From an uncultured Phycisphaerales bacterium (GTDB taxonomy: Bacteria; Planctomycetota; Phycisphaerae; WQYP01), in assembly GCA_903868035.1 (NCBI GenBank), contig CAIPTQ010000381.1:1-9067 (forward strand): 9,067 bases of DNA, in the 5' to 3' direction. The notes under the pieces were generated by a model, which saw only the letters and a list, made by a program, of their open reading frames with translations, had not been told where the DNA came from and ran no database searches. The translations under genes were made by a program, and so were the position numbers. How positions within the stretch are numbered: the first letter of the stretch is position 1; each line of letters opens with the position of its first letter. Positions 1-6,466 of this stretch are shown piece by piece.

Positions 1-90
1 GCAAACACCGCAATTAAGAATAACCTAAACGTACCCCAACTTACGGCAAAGTCAAACAAATTCCGACCAAACCGTCCTATTTCACCATTT

Positions 91-104
91 GACCACTCAC
101 CACT
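91..104. repeat. Two heptamer units related to the ACTGACC array
   Basis: GACCACT followed by CACCACT, one base apart from the motif that forms the array at 2020-2047. With only two units it may be a decayed array or chance. Confidence 0.4.
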
Positions 105-131
105 GTTTCCGTGTTCTTCCCTCAATTTCCA

Positions 132-201
132 TCAACTTCCGCCCACTTTCCGTCAACTTCCGTCAACTTGATGTCAACTTAGTGTCGACTTTGGTCCACT
201 T
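132..201. repeat. Seven TCAACTT-like words spaced 10 or 11 bases
   Basis: TCAACTT or a close variant begins at 132, 142, 153, 163, 174, 185 and 195. Steps are 10, 11, 10, 11, 11 and 10, a mean of 10.5 bases. Variants at 142, 185 and 195 differ by one or two bases. The words lie in the gene-free left end. Confidence 0.7.
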
Positions 202-330
202 TTCCCGCACCCCCAAACCCATTTCCCCCAATAAACACGCGTCTTTTCTCACATATCATCACAACAGCGAATCCCCCCAAATACCCGCGCAAACAGCATT
301 TTCACCCCCTATTTCGCGCAAATATTGACC

Positions 331-396
331 ATCAAAAATCAAAAATCGAAAATCGAAAATCAAAAATCAAAAATCGAAAATCGAAAATCGAAAATC
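331..396. repeat. Heptanucleotide tandem array, ATCRAAA, nine units
   Basis: Nine perfect 7-base units plus three bases of a tenth. Units are ATCAAAA (A) or ATCGAAA (G) in the order A A G G A A G G G, so bases 331-358 and 359-386 are identical 28-base copies. The array begins 6 bases beyond the stop codon of the TPR-like gene. It has no spacers and no hairpin, so it is neither a CRISPR nor a terminator. Confidence 0.95.
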
Positions 397-401
397 CCCC
401 C

Positions 402-2003
402 TCACCTCTCCACCACATCCTCCGTCAAAAACCCCATGTCCGCCTCCAGCCCCGCCGGCAAAACCAGCAGCGCCTCGATCCCCTTGATCCGCGCCTGCAG
501 CGCGTTGGCAAACCGCTCGAAGTCATACCGGTCCGGGTTCACCGGCTGGCCCACCCGGATGGGATACATGCTGTCCACCCATTGGAGCGTCACCGGATAC
601 GCCTGATTGTACAGGGCGATCGCCGCCAGCAGGTCCGTCTTGAGCGCCGCGCCCTTGTCGCCGTCGAGCTTCCGTCCGTTGAGCTGCCACGCCGCCAGCG
701 TGTCGAACAGCTTGATCTCCGCCTTGGCGATCTCCTTGTACGACGCGGTTTCCAGCTTGTGCTTCGTGTGGACGTAGACGTTCCGCGGATACCGTGTCAG
801 GTCGTCGTCGAACAACTCGATCGCGCGCGGGGCGATCATCTGGATGTTCCGGTAGCAGTCGTGGATTTCCGCCACCTTGTCGTTGAATGCCGTGCTGTCC
901 GCCAGCAGCGCCTTGTTCGGCGTCGGCCCGAACAGCCCCCGCATCGTCTCCCCCAAATACGTCAAATCATCCCGGCACCACAGCCGCAGCGACATCGCCG
1001 GCCACGCGTCGATCACCTGCAAACCCGTGTACGTCGGCCCCACCGGCAGCGCCAGGCACCGCTTGTACTCGATGTACCCGAAGTAAAACGGCGACACGCC
1101 GTAGCGGAAGTCCATCGGTTCCCGCGCCTGCTTCCCGTCCCCCCGGTCCTTGAACAGGTTGAAGCCCTTCTCCACGTCGATGTCGGGATAAATCCGTATG
1201 CCCCAGCCGGTCCCCGTGGCCCGCTGCGCCGGATCGGGCAGCTCCTCGGTGTGGAAGTAGCTCCGCGCGGTGGGGGGGTCGCGCGGGTCGCGGCGGGTGA
1301 CGAATTTCCGCACGTTCTGCAGGGCCACGGTCGCGTCCTTCGAGCTCTCCGGCTTGTCATTGAGTTCGTGCAGCCGGGAGATGTCGTTGCGCCAGTGCTC
1401 GCGGTAGAACAAGCGCTCCGATGCCGCACCCAGTTTCTGGGCATACAACTGCGCTTCCTCGTACAGGATGTCCGGATTGGCCGGATTGAAGTCCTCCCCC
1501 TTGTACAGGTACGCGATGCCGTCGAGCACCCACTTGTATTTGATCTCCTGTTCCTGCCACTGCGCCGACAGGTTGTACGCCTGGTTCCACGAGTGGTAGA
1601 TGTAGACCGACGCGAAATACGGCTGCAGCGCGCCGATCAGGTCGTACTTGGTTTCCAGGTCGTCCCATTTGCGGTTGTTCTTGTCCTCCTCGGCCTGGAT
1701 CCACAGGTAGGTCGAGGCCACCCCGCGCATGCCCCCGAACGTCAGCCGCGGGAACGTCACGGCCAGCGAGCTGAGCTTTTTCTCCGATTCCGGGTCTTCA
1801 CGCACCAGTTGCACGCCGTTGGCGTTGGTCATCGTGCGGCGGTATTCCAGCACGTTCCGCAGCCCCGCCGCGCACGCCAGCAGCGCGATCCCGATGACGC
1901 CCGCCAGCAACTGGTCGCGCCGCGTCTCCGAGCGCCACCGCGACACGCGCACGGTGCCCGCCGCCGCTCCTTGGTTGCTCCGACTCATATCACTCTTTCT
2001 CAT
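402..2003 (-). CDS. Membrane-anchored, probably TPR-like helical repeat protein of unknown function
   Basis: The protein has 533 residues. A basic N-terminus (about 1-30) and one hydrophobic segment at about 31-48 predict a single-span protein whose bulk faces outward. The part after the anchor holds RLTFGGMRGVASTYLWIQAEE (86-106), then LQPYFASVYIYHSWNQAYNL (126-145), WVLDGIAYLYKG and FNPANPDILYEEAQLYAQKLG. This spacing of aromatic and Pro/Asp turns resembles a group of membrane-linked TPR-like proteins in which a conserved GGxRG...LW stretch leads into helical repeats; that likeness is from memory, not a search. The middle region (about 235-350) is rich in Pro, Gly and aromatic residues and shows no motif I know. 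Start is uncertain: ATG at 2003 has GGA six bases upstream, ATG at 1988 has AAAGAG four bases upstream and would remove five residues. As last gene of the block after an exporter pair, it is likely an accessory subunit (inference). Confidence 0.82.
   Translation of the reverse strand: MRKSDMSRSNQGAAAGTVRVSRWRSETRRDQLLAGVIGIALLACAAGLRNVLEYRRTMTNANGVQLVREDPESEKKLSSLAVTFPRLTFGGMRGVASTYLWIQAEEDKNNRKWDDLETKYDLIGALQPYFASVYIYHSWNQAYNLSAQWQEQEIKYKWVLDGIAYLYKGEDFNPANPDILYEEAQLYAQKLGAASERLFYREHWRNDISRLHELNDKPESSKDATVALQNVRKFVTRRDPRDPPTARSYFHTEELPDPAQRATGTGWGIRIYPDIDVEKGFNLFKDRGDGKQAREPMDFRYGVSPFYFGYIEYKRCLALPVGPTYTGLQVIDAWPAMSLRLWCRDDLTYLGETMRGLFGPTPNKALLADSTAFNDKVAEIHDCYRNIQMIAPRAIELFDDDLTRYPRNVYVHTKHKLETASYKEIAKAEIKLFDTLAAWQLNGRKLDGDKGAALKTDLLAAIALYNQAYPVTLQWVDSMYPIRVGQPVNPDRYDFERFANALQARIKGIEALLVLPAGLEADMGFLTEDVVER
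1993..1998 (-). promoter_or_regulatory. Possible ribosome binding site of the TPR-like gene
   Basis: AAAGAG followed by TGAT precedes the ATG at 1988 and resembles a shortened Shine-Dalgarno consensus, though the spacing of four bases is tight. It competes with a weak GGA before the ATG at 2003, so the start of this gene stays open. Confidence 0.35.
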
Positions 2004-2019
2004 ATTCTATCCACGAGCT

Positions 2020-2047
2020 ACTGACCACTGACCACTGACCACTAACC
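2020..2047. repeat. Heptanucleotide tandem array, ACTGACC, four units
   Basis: Three exact ACTGACC units and a fourth that reads ACTAACC. The array ends one base before the permease stop codon and fills most of the 45-base spacer before the TPR-like gene. Confidence 0.93.
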
Positions 2048-2048
2048 A

Positions 2049-4247
2049 TCATCCCAACTCCTGCTTGCGGAATAACAAATACGCCAACCCAATGAACGGC
2101 ACCGCGAAAATCACGGTGTTCAGCGCATCATACCCCAGCACCGACCACGGCATGTTCTGCATGCTCGCGATGTACTGCTGCGGCTGATACAAATTGAAGT
2201 TCGGCACCAGGATCGAAATGAACCCCAATAGCTTCCATAGCGCGCCGGCTGCCGTGTCGAAAAAATTGAACAGCGCCGTATGCTGCCCGTAGGGGTTGTA
2301 ATTCAGCGCCCCCAGCCCCCCGTATTCCTGCAGGCCCGCGATGAAGTCCACAAAGTGCCCGAACATATAGCCCAGCGCCGAGCAGAACATCGCGATCGGC
2401 CAGCCCACCCGCACCGAGCACGTCACCCCCAGCGTGATCAGCAGCAGCGCCTCCATGAAGATGACCGCCTCGCTCTTGAATAAATTGATGAAGAACGGCG
2501 TCTGCCGCAGTTCGATCCGCACCGAGTTTTCGTTCAGGGATATCGAATGCCCCGGCGTGGCGCAGTACAGCCGCACGACCAGGTCGCCCCGGTGTACGGG
2601 ATCCTTGTCCCCCAGATTCGCCGCCGGCACCGGTATCGTCACCAGGCGCTTCTCATCCACCTGCTGCCGCGCGATTTCAAAATCGGGCACGCCCGTGAGA
2701 TCCCGCGAGTGAACCAGGATGTGGACAAATGTGGGATCCTGCGGATTGTCCGCCTTGTACGTCTCCAACTGCACGGACAGATTGAAGTTGCCCTTCTCAT
2801 CCACCGGCACATTCCGGATGCTCGGCCCGGGAAAGCGGTAGTACGCCAGTTCGCGCAGCGGTTGCTTGTCCTTGGGCCCCTCGATCTCCTGCCGCTCCCG
2901 CCGCTCAAAGCCGCGCACCACCGGCCGTGCGCTGGGATAATTGGCGCTCTGCGGCGTGCCCGGAAAGTAATCCGCATAGCGGTTGTTGAACTCGATGTTC
3001 GTCAACGTGTCCGGCGCCCCCTTGGCGTCCGGATCCGCCCCGTCGAGCATCGTCAGGAGCACCCCCGGCGTCGGACAGGTCACCTCCACCGTCACCAGCC
3101 CGCGATCCTTGACGATGTTGAATTTCCCGTCGAACGTTGTAAACAACTCGTCGGGCCGGTCCGGTTCCCAGACCGCGAAGAATTGGTCGTTCAGGGTCAG
3201 CACTTTCTCCTGCGGCGAACTGGCCGGTCCCGTGGCATATGCCGTCACGCGAATCTGCACCTTCGACGGGGGCGGAAACTGCGGATTGTTCCGGATTTCA
3301 TAGGGATAGAAAAACACGAAATACGGCCGTTGCCCCGCCGGCAGCAGCGTCGCCAGCTCCGGCGTCTCCAGCCGCGGCCCGAAATGATAGATCGCCTTCT
3401 CCTGCGTCCCCCCGATCAACCCGCGTATCGGCAACGCCCCCGGCTCCTGCGGAAACCTGATCACCCCGATGTTCATCTCGTTCGCCGGCACCCCAATATA
3501 ATTGTACGCGTACAGCGAGCCTTGCTCCGCCAACTGCCGCAGCCCCTCCGACGGCGTCGTCAGCGTCTTGTTGAAGTCCCGCCGCTGGATGTCATACGCC
3601 TCCTGCGCCCGCTTTCGCACGTTCCCGTCCGCGATGTGCAGCACCACCAAACTCGCCAGCCCCATCGCCACCAGCAGCAGCGCCGCCACCGCCCCGAACC
3701 CCGTGATCTTCCCCAGAATAATCTCCAGCCGCGATAGCGGCTTGCTCGCATTCGTCACCAGTATCTTCCGCTCCCGCTCCCGCGGCAGCGACACGCACGC
3801 CATCACCCACATCATGATCAGCAGCAGCGCCTCCTGGCTCGTCAGCAACATCCGGATGTACAGCGGTATCCGCTCCGACTCGTCAAACGGCCGCACCGCC
3901 AGGATCAGCCCCAGCCCCGCCCCCAGCCACAGCACCGGCAGCAGCCACACCCGCCCCGACCACGCCTCGAACATCGTCGCCCGCGCCACCGCCCACACCC
4001 GTTTCCACCCCGCCCCCATGTTCTTCGCCGGCCGCCGGAACAGCAGCCCCATCTCCCGCCACCCCAGCAGCACGAACGGTATCAGCACATACGCCCGTAT
4101 CTGCCAGATCACCACCTGCGACCAGCTCAACTCCATCACCCCCGCCGCCCACAACGCCAGCAGCCCACCCCCCACGATGTGTGCCAGCACCACAATCGCC
4201 AGCACCCACAACACCATCCGCATCGTCTTGTTCCGCCGCTCCATCAT
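2049..4247 (-). CDS. ABC-2 type transporter permease with large extracytoplasmic domain
   Basis: The protein has 732 residues, roughly twice or more the size of a usual ABC-2 permease. Hydrophobic segments lie at about 11-35, 46-66, 99-118, 133-153 and 181-205, then a long hydrophilic, strand-rich region to about 590, then segments at 592-611, 614-637 and 708-725; 666-683 is a further hydrophobic stretch that may be amphipathic or re-entrant. Arg/Lys-rich loops at 63-90 and 154-180 (PRERERK, then KPLSRLEIILGK, a pattern common in the coupling region of ABC-2 permeases) and the FRKQ tail place N- and C-termini in the cytoplasm and the large domain outside. The ATG overlaps the ATPase stop as ATGA, with GGAGGAG eight bases before it, so translation is probably coupled. 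It is the membrane half of the exporter; the outer domain may bind substrate or partner proteins. No substrate can be named. Confidence 0.9.
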   Translation of the reverse strand: MMERRNKTMRMVLWVLAIVVLAHIVGGGLLALWAAGVMELSWSQVVIWQIRAYVLIPFVLLGWREMGLLFRRPAKNMGAGWKRVWAVARATMFEAWSGRVWLLPVLWLGAGLGLILAVRPFDESERIPLYIRMLLTSQEALLLIMMWVMACVSLPRERERKILVTNASKPLSRLEIILGKITGFGAVAALLLVAMGLASLVVLHIADGNVRKRAQEAYDIQRRDFNKTLTTPSEGLRQLAEQGSLYAYNYIGVPANEMNIGVIRFPQEPGALPIRGLIGGTQEKAIYHFGPRLETPELATLLPAGQRPYFVFFYPYEIRNNPQFPPPSKVQIRVTAYATGPASSPQEKVLTLNDQFFAVWEPDRPDELFTTFDGKFNIVKDRGLVTVEVTCPTPGVLLTMLDGADPDAKGAPDTLTNIEFNNRYADYFPGTPQSANYPSARPVVRGFERRERQEIEGPKDKQPLRELAYYRFPGPSIRNVPVDEKGNFNLSVQLETYKADNPQDPTFVHILVHSRDLTGVPDFEIARQQVDEKRLVTIPVPAANLGDKDPVHRGDLVVRLYCATPGHSISLNENSVRIELRQTPFFINLFKSEAVIFMEALLLITLGVTCSVRVGWPIAMFCSALGYMFGHFVDFIAGLQEYGGLGALNYNPYGQHTALFNFFDTAAGALWKLLGFISILVPNFNLYQPQQYIASMQNMPWSVLGYDALNTVIFAVPFIGLAYLLFRKQELG

Positions 4248-5212
4248 CTTCCCCGCTCCTCCGCCTGCTTCTCCAGCACCATCCGCTTGAACAAATCCTC
4301 CAGCCGGCTCCGCTGCACCCCCGGCGTGATCCCCTCCGCCCCCGCGCTCCGCAGCATCTCCACCATCCGCCCCTGCAGCTCCGCCGGCACGTTCCGCGCT
4401 TCCACCTTGAACACGTCCTTCACCTCCAGCAGCGAATCAATCGTCCCCTCCACCTCAATCCGCCCCCGGTACAATATGCAAATCCGGTCGCACACATCCT
4501 CCACATCCGAAAGATTATGCGATGACAGCAGCACCGTCTTCCCCGCCTTCTTCAACTCCTTGATCAAATTCTTCATCTCCAGCGTCCCCAGCGGGTCCAG
4601 CCCCGACGTCGGCTCATCCAGAATCACCAATTCCGGATCATTCAGCAGCGCCTGCGCCAGCCCCACGCGCCTAGCCTGCCCCTTCGAATACGTCCCGATC
4701 CGCCGCCGCCGCACCGACCGGTCCAACCCCACAAAATCCAAATAAAACTCCACCGCCCGCCCCCGCTGCGCCCGGTTCATGTTGAACAGCCGCGCATAAA
4801 AATCCAGCGTCTGTCGGGCGTTCAAAAACCGGTACAGATACGTCTCCTCCGGCAGATACCCGATATTCCGCCGCGACTCCTGATCCCCCGAAGGCTTCCC
4901 CAGCACATGCGCCGTCCCGCTCGTTGGATTGATCAGCCCCAGCAGCAGCTTGATCGTCGTCGTCTTGCCTGACCCGTTCGGCCCCAGCAGCCCGAATATC
5001 TCCCCGCGCTGCACCGTCAAGTTCAAATCCGTCAGCGCCGCCACATACTGCGACCGCCAGAACCCCGGAAACACCTTCGACAGTCCCACCGTCTCAATCG
5101 CCGGTATCCCCGGATCAATCCCCGCCCGCGGCATGGGCCCAACGGCCGCGCCCGGCAGCGGCGGGGGCGGTGACGCGAATGTGGATGGGGGGGGGGGGGA
5201 CGCTTCAGCCAT
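4244..5212 (-). CDS. ABC transporter ATP-binding protein (ABC-2 exporter type) with proline-rich N-terminus
   Basis: The protein has 322 residues and powers transport by hydrolysing ATP at the inner face of the membrane. Walker A is GPNGSGKT (77-84), the Q-loop region reads IGYLPEE (117-123, with Glu where many relatives have Gln), the signature is YSKGQ (175-179), Walker B is LVILDEP (195-201), the D-loop SGLD (203-206) and the switch histidine His232. The single nucleotide-binding domain with a short C-terminal extension fits the ATPases of ABC-2 type exporters such as the NatA/YbhF/CcmA-like group. Residues 1-36 are a proline- and alanine-rich lead not usual in the family; part of it is encoded by 13 consecutive C. 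A downstream Met28 could start a more normal-length protein, but only the first ATG has a good ribosome site (GGAG six bases upstream). The stop overlaps the start of the permease gene, so the two are surely a pair. Substrate unknown. Confidence 0.95.
   Translation of the reverse strand: MAEASPPPPSTFASPPPPLPGAAVGPMPRAGIDPGIPAIETVGLSKVFPGFWRSQYVAALTDLNLTVQRGEIFGLLGPNGSGKTTTIKLLLGLINPTSGTAHVLGKPSGDQESRRNIGYLPEETYLYRFLNARQTLDFYARLFNMNRAQRGRAVEFYLDFVGLDRSVRRRRIGTYSKGQARRVGLAQALLNDPELVILDEPTSGLDPLGTLEMKNLIKELKKAGKTVLLSSHNLSDVEDVCDRICILYRGRIEVEGTIDSLLEVKDVFKVEARNVPAELQGRMVEMLRSAGAEGITPGVQRSRLEDLFKRMVLEKQAEERGR
4256..4262 (-). promoter_or_regulatory. Ribosome binding site of the ABC permease gene
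   Basis: GGAGGAG on the minus strand lies eight bases before the ATG at 4247 and inside the last codons of the ATPase gene. It is the strongest Shine-Dalgarno match in the window. Together with the ATGA overlap it argues for coupled translation of ATPase and permease. Confidence 0.75.
5187..5199. repeat. Homopolymer of 13 G (13 C on the coding strand)
   Basis: Thirteen G in a row on the plus strand fall within codons 5-9 of the ABC ATPase gene. Loss of one base would lead to a TGA at 5032-5034, gain of one to a TGA at 5115-5117; both stops come before Walker A. Confidence 0.9.
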
Positions 5213-5218
5213 GTGCTA

Positions 5219-5222
5219 CTCC
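5219..5222 (-). promoter_or_regulatory. Ribosome binding site of the ABC ATPase gene
   Basis: GGAG on the minus strand lies six bases before the ATG at 5212 and follows a run of six T. It favours this start over the in-frame Met28, which has no such site. The choice matters because it places the C13 run inside the coding region. Confidence 0.65.
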
Positions 5223-5266
5223 AAAAAACAACGCCGCAGCCTAATCGACCCCGGCGCCCGGTTCAA

Positions 5267-6424
5267 TCACTTCCCCGGCACCGCCTGCTTGGCGTCAAAC
5301 ACCGCCGGATCAATCTCAATATACGTCTTCTGCCCCGGCCGCGCAAAAAATATCCGTTTCGCGTTCCCCGTCACCGTCGTCGCCGCCTCCACGAACAAAT
5401 TCCACCGCGTCACATCCGGGGCGTTCTCGTACTGCGCCAGCACCTGCTCGAACCGCTGCGCCTCGCCGCGGGCCGCCTGTTCCGTCGTCGTCTTATACGC
5501 CCGCGCGTCCAGTTCCAGCGTCTGCTTCTCCCCCTCTGCCTGCGTCAACATCGACTTGGCCTCCGCCTCCGCCACCGACTGGGCCGTGTTCCGCGCCACC
5601 CGCTGCGCCAACACGTTGTCCCGAAACGACTTGATCGCGTCCGGCGGCCGCAGCGCCGTCACCTGCACTCCCTGCACCTGGATCCCCAGGTCGATCTGCG
5701 CCGCCTTCTTCGGATCGCTGGCGTCCGTCGTGTTGATCACCAGACCCTCGCTCATCAGCGTCTGCAAGGTCGATGGCAAGTTCTCCCGCTTCTCCAGCAG
5801 CAGGCTGTCAAACGACAGCCGCGCCGTCTGCGCAATCATCGCCCGCTGCGCGATCTGCTGCATGAACGTGTTCCGCAGGTCGTCCCGCGCCTCCGGGTCG
5901 TACGTCGTGTGGTAATCATGCGATATCGCCTTGAGCCACAGCTCCGGATCGCCCACCTTGAACGTTACGCTCATCTCCATGTGCAGCACGCTCTTGTCCG
6001 CCGCGATCAAATACGGGTTGAATATCGCGTTCATCGCCACCGGATTCCCCGCGAACGGGTTGTCCGCGTTCTGCAGGTACTCCCGCTTGAAATCGTCGTA
6101 TTCCGCCGGCGATACGTTGAACGCCTTCACCGTCATCGTCATCGTCTGCAACACCGAGATCACGTGTACCCGGTCGATCGGCCACGGCAGGTGATAGTGC
6201 AGTCCGTGCTCCACCGTGATCGCCTTCCCTGCGGGCGTCGATAAAAACTGCCCCAGCCGCTCTACAATCGCCACCTGGTCCACCTGCACCTGGTAAAACC
6301 CCGAGGCCAGCCAGATCGCCACCGCCGCCCCCAGAAAATACAGCAAAATATAATGCGCCCGCATAAACCGCTTCCCCCCGGAACCCGGTGCGCTGGGGGT
6401 TGTTGTCATTTCAGATTCAGTCAT
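5267..6424 (-). CDS. hflK: HflK-like SPFH (band 7) membrane protein, second copy
   Basis: The protein has 385 residues. A short hydrophilic N-terminus is followed by one membrane segment at about 24-43 and an SPFH domain that opens with VDQVAIVERLG (48-58) and GLHYHLPWPIDRV (74-86), close to the same stretch of the upstream HflK-like gene. The C-terminal half carries the HflK hallmarks: RPPDAIKSF at 259-267, a coiled coil with ARAYKTTTEQAARGEAQRF at 307-325, then QYENAPDVTR and GNAKRIFF. An insertion of about 34 residues (103-136) lies before the strand IAADKSVLHMEMSV. The start at 6424 is the first ATG after the hflC stop; its ribosome site is weak (GGA nine bases upstream). This is a clear HflK paralogue; whether it joins HflC, the other HflK, or both is unknown. 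Confidence 0.9.
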   Translation of the reverse strand: MTESEMTTTPSAPGSGGKRFMRAHYILLYFLGAAVAIWLASGFYQVQVDQVAIVERLGQFLSTPAGKAITVEHGLHYHLPWPIDRVHVISVLQTMTMTVKAFNVSPAEYDDFKREYLQNADNPFAGNPVAMNAIFNPYLIAADKSVLHMEMSVTFKVGDPELWLKAISHDYHTTYDPEARDDLRNTFMQQIAQRAMIAQTARLSFDSLLLEKRENLPSTLQTLMSEGLVINTTDASDPKKAAQIDLGIQVQGVQVTALRPPDAIKSFRDNVLAQRVARNTAQSVAEAEAKSMLTQAEGEKQTLELDARAYKTTTEQAARGEAQRFEQVLAQYENAPDVTRWNLFVEAATTVTGNAKRIFFARPGQKTYIEIDPAVFDAKQAVPGK

Positions 6425-6435
6425 GGGCTAATCCA

Positions 6436-6466
6436 ATCGAAAATCAAAAATCAAAAATCAAAAATC
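6436..6466. repeat. Heptanucleotide tandem array, ATCRAAA, four units, between hflC and the second hflK
   Basis: One ATCGAAA and three ATCAAAA units plus a partial unit, the same motif as the array at 331-396. Its right end is part of the hflC stop codon. On the minus strand three TGA triplets seven bases apart fall in all three frames. Confidence 0.94.

Larger units (their letters stand above)
1..330. other. Gene-free left end, poor in G on the plus strand
   Basis: I see no convincing gene, tRNA or terminator here. The open frames crossing it lack ribosome sites and are made of low-complexity residues. By hand count only about 34 of 330 plus-strand bases are G, while C is abundant. It holds the phased TCAACTT words and two GACCACT-like heptamers. 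If a further gene lies left of the window on the minus strand, this would be its leader. Confidence 0.5.

Noticed and set aside
173..178. Minus-strand promoter with TTGACA
   Set aside because: No acceptable minus-10 box is seen at 16-18 bases downstream; the hexamer is part of the phased repeat.
331..396. CRISPR array or Rho-independent terminator
   Set aside because: Units are 7 bases with no spacers, and no GC-rich inverted repeat is present, so neither fits.
89..606. Small plus-strand frames of 79 and 93 residues
   Set aside because: The first spans phased repeats, the second reads through the heptamer array (repeating NQKSKI-type residues) into antisense of a real gene. Neither has a ribosome site.
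582..2024. 480-residue open frame on the plus strand
   Set aside because: Lies antisense to the TPR-like gene, is dominated by Arg, Val, Leu, Pro and His, and shows no domain. It is the expected shadow of a GC-rich gene.
2547..3737. 396-residue open frame on the plus strand
   Set aside because: Antisense to the permease outer domain, rich in Arg, His and Pro, no recognisable motif; the permease frame has clear membrane segments and a ribosome site.
4929..6244. Overlapping plus-strand frames of 328 and 343 residues
   Set aside because: Both are antisense to the second hflK and the ABC ATPase, whose family motifs are unambiguous. Compositions are biased and no start signal is seen.
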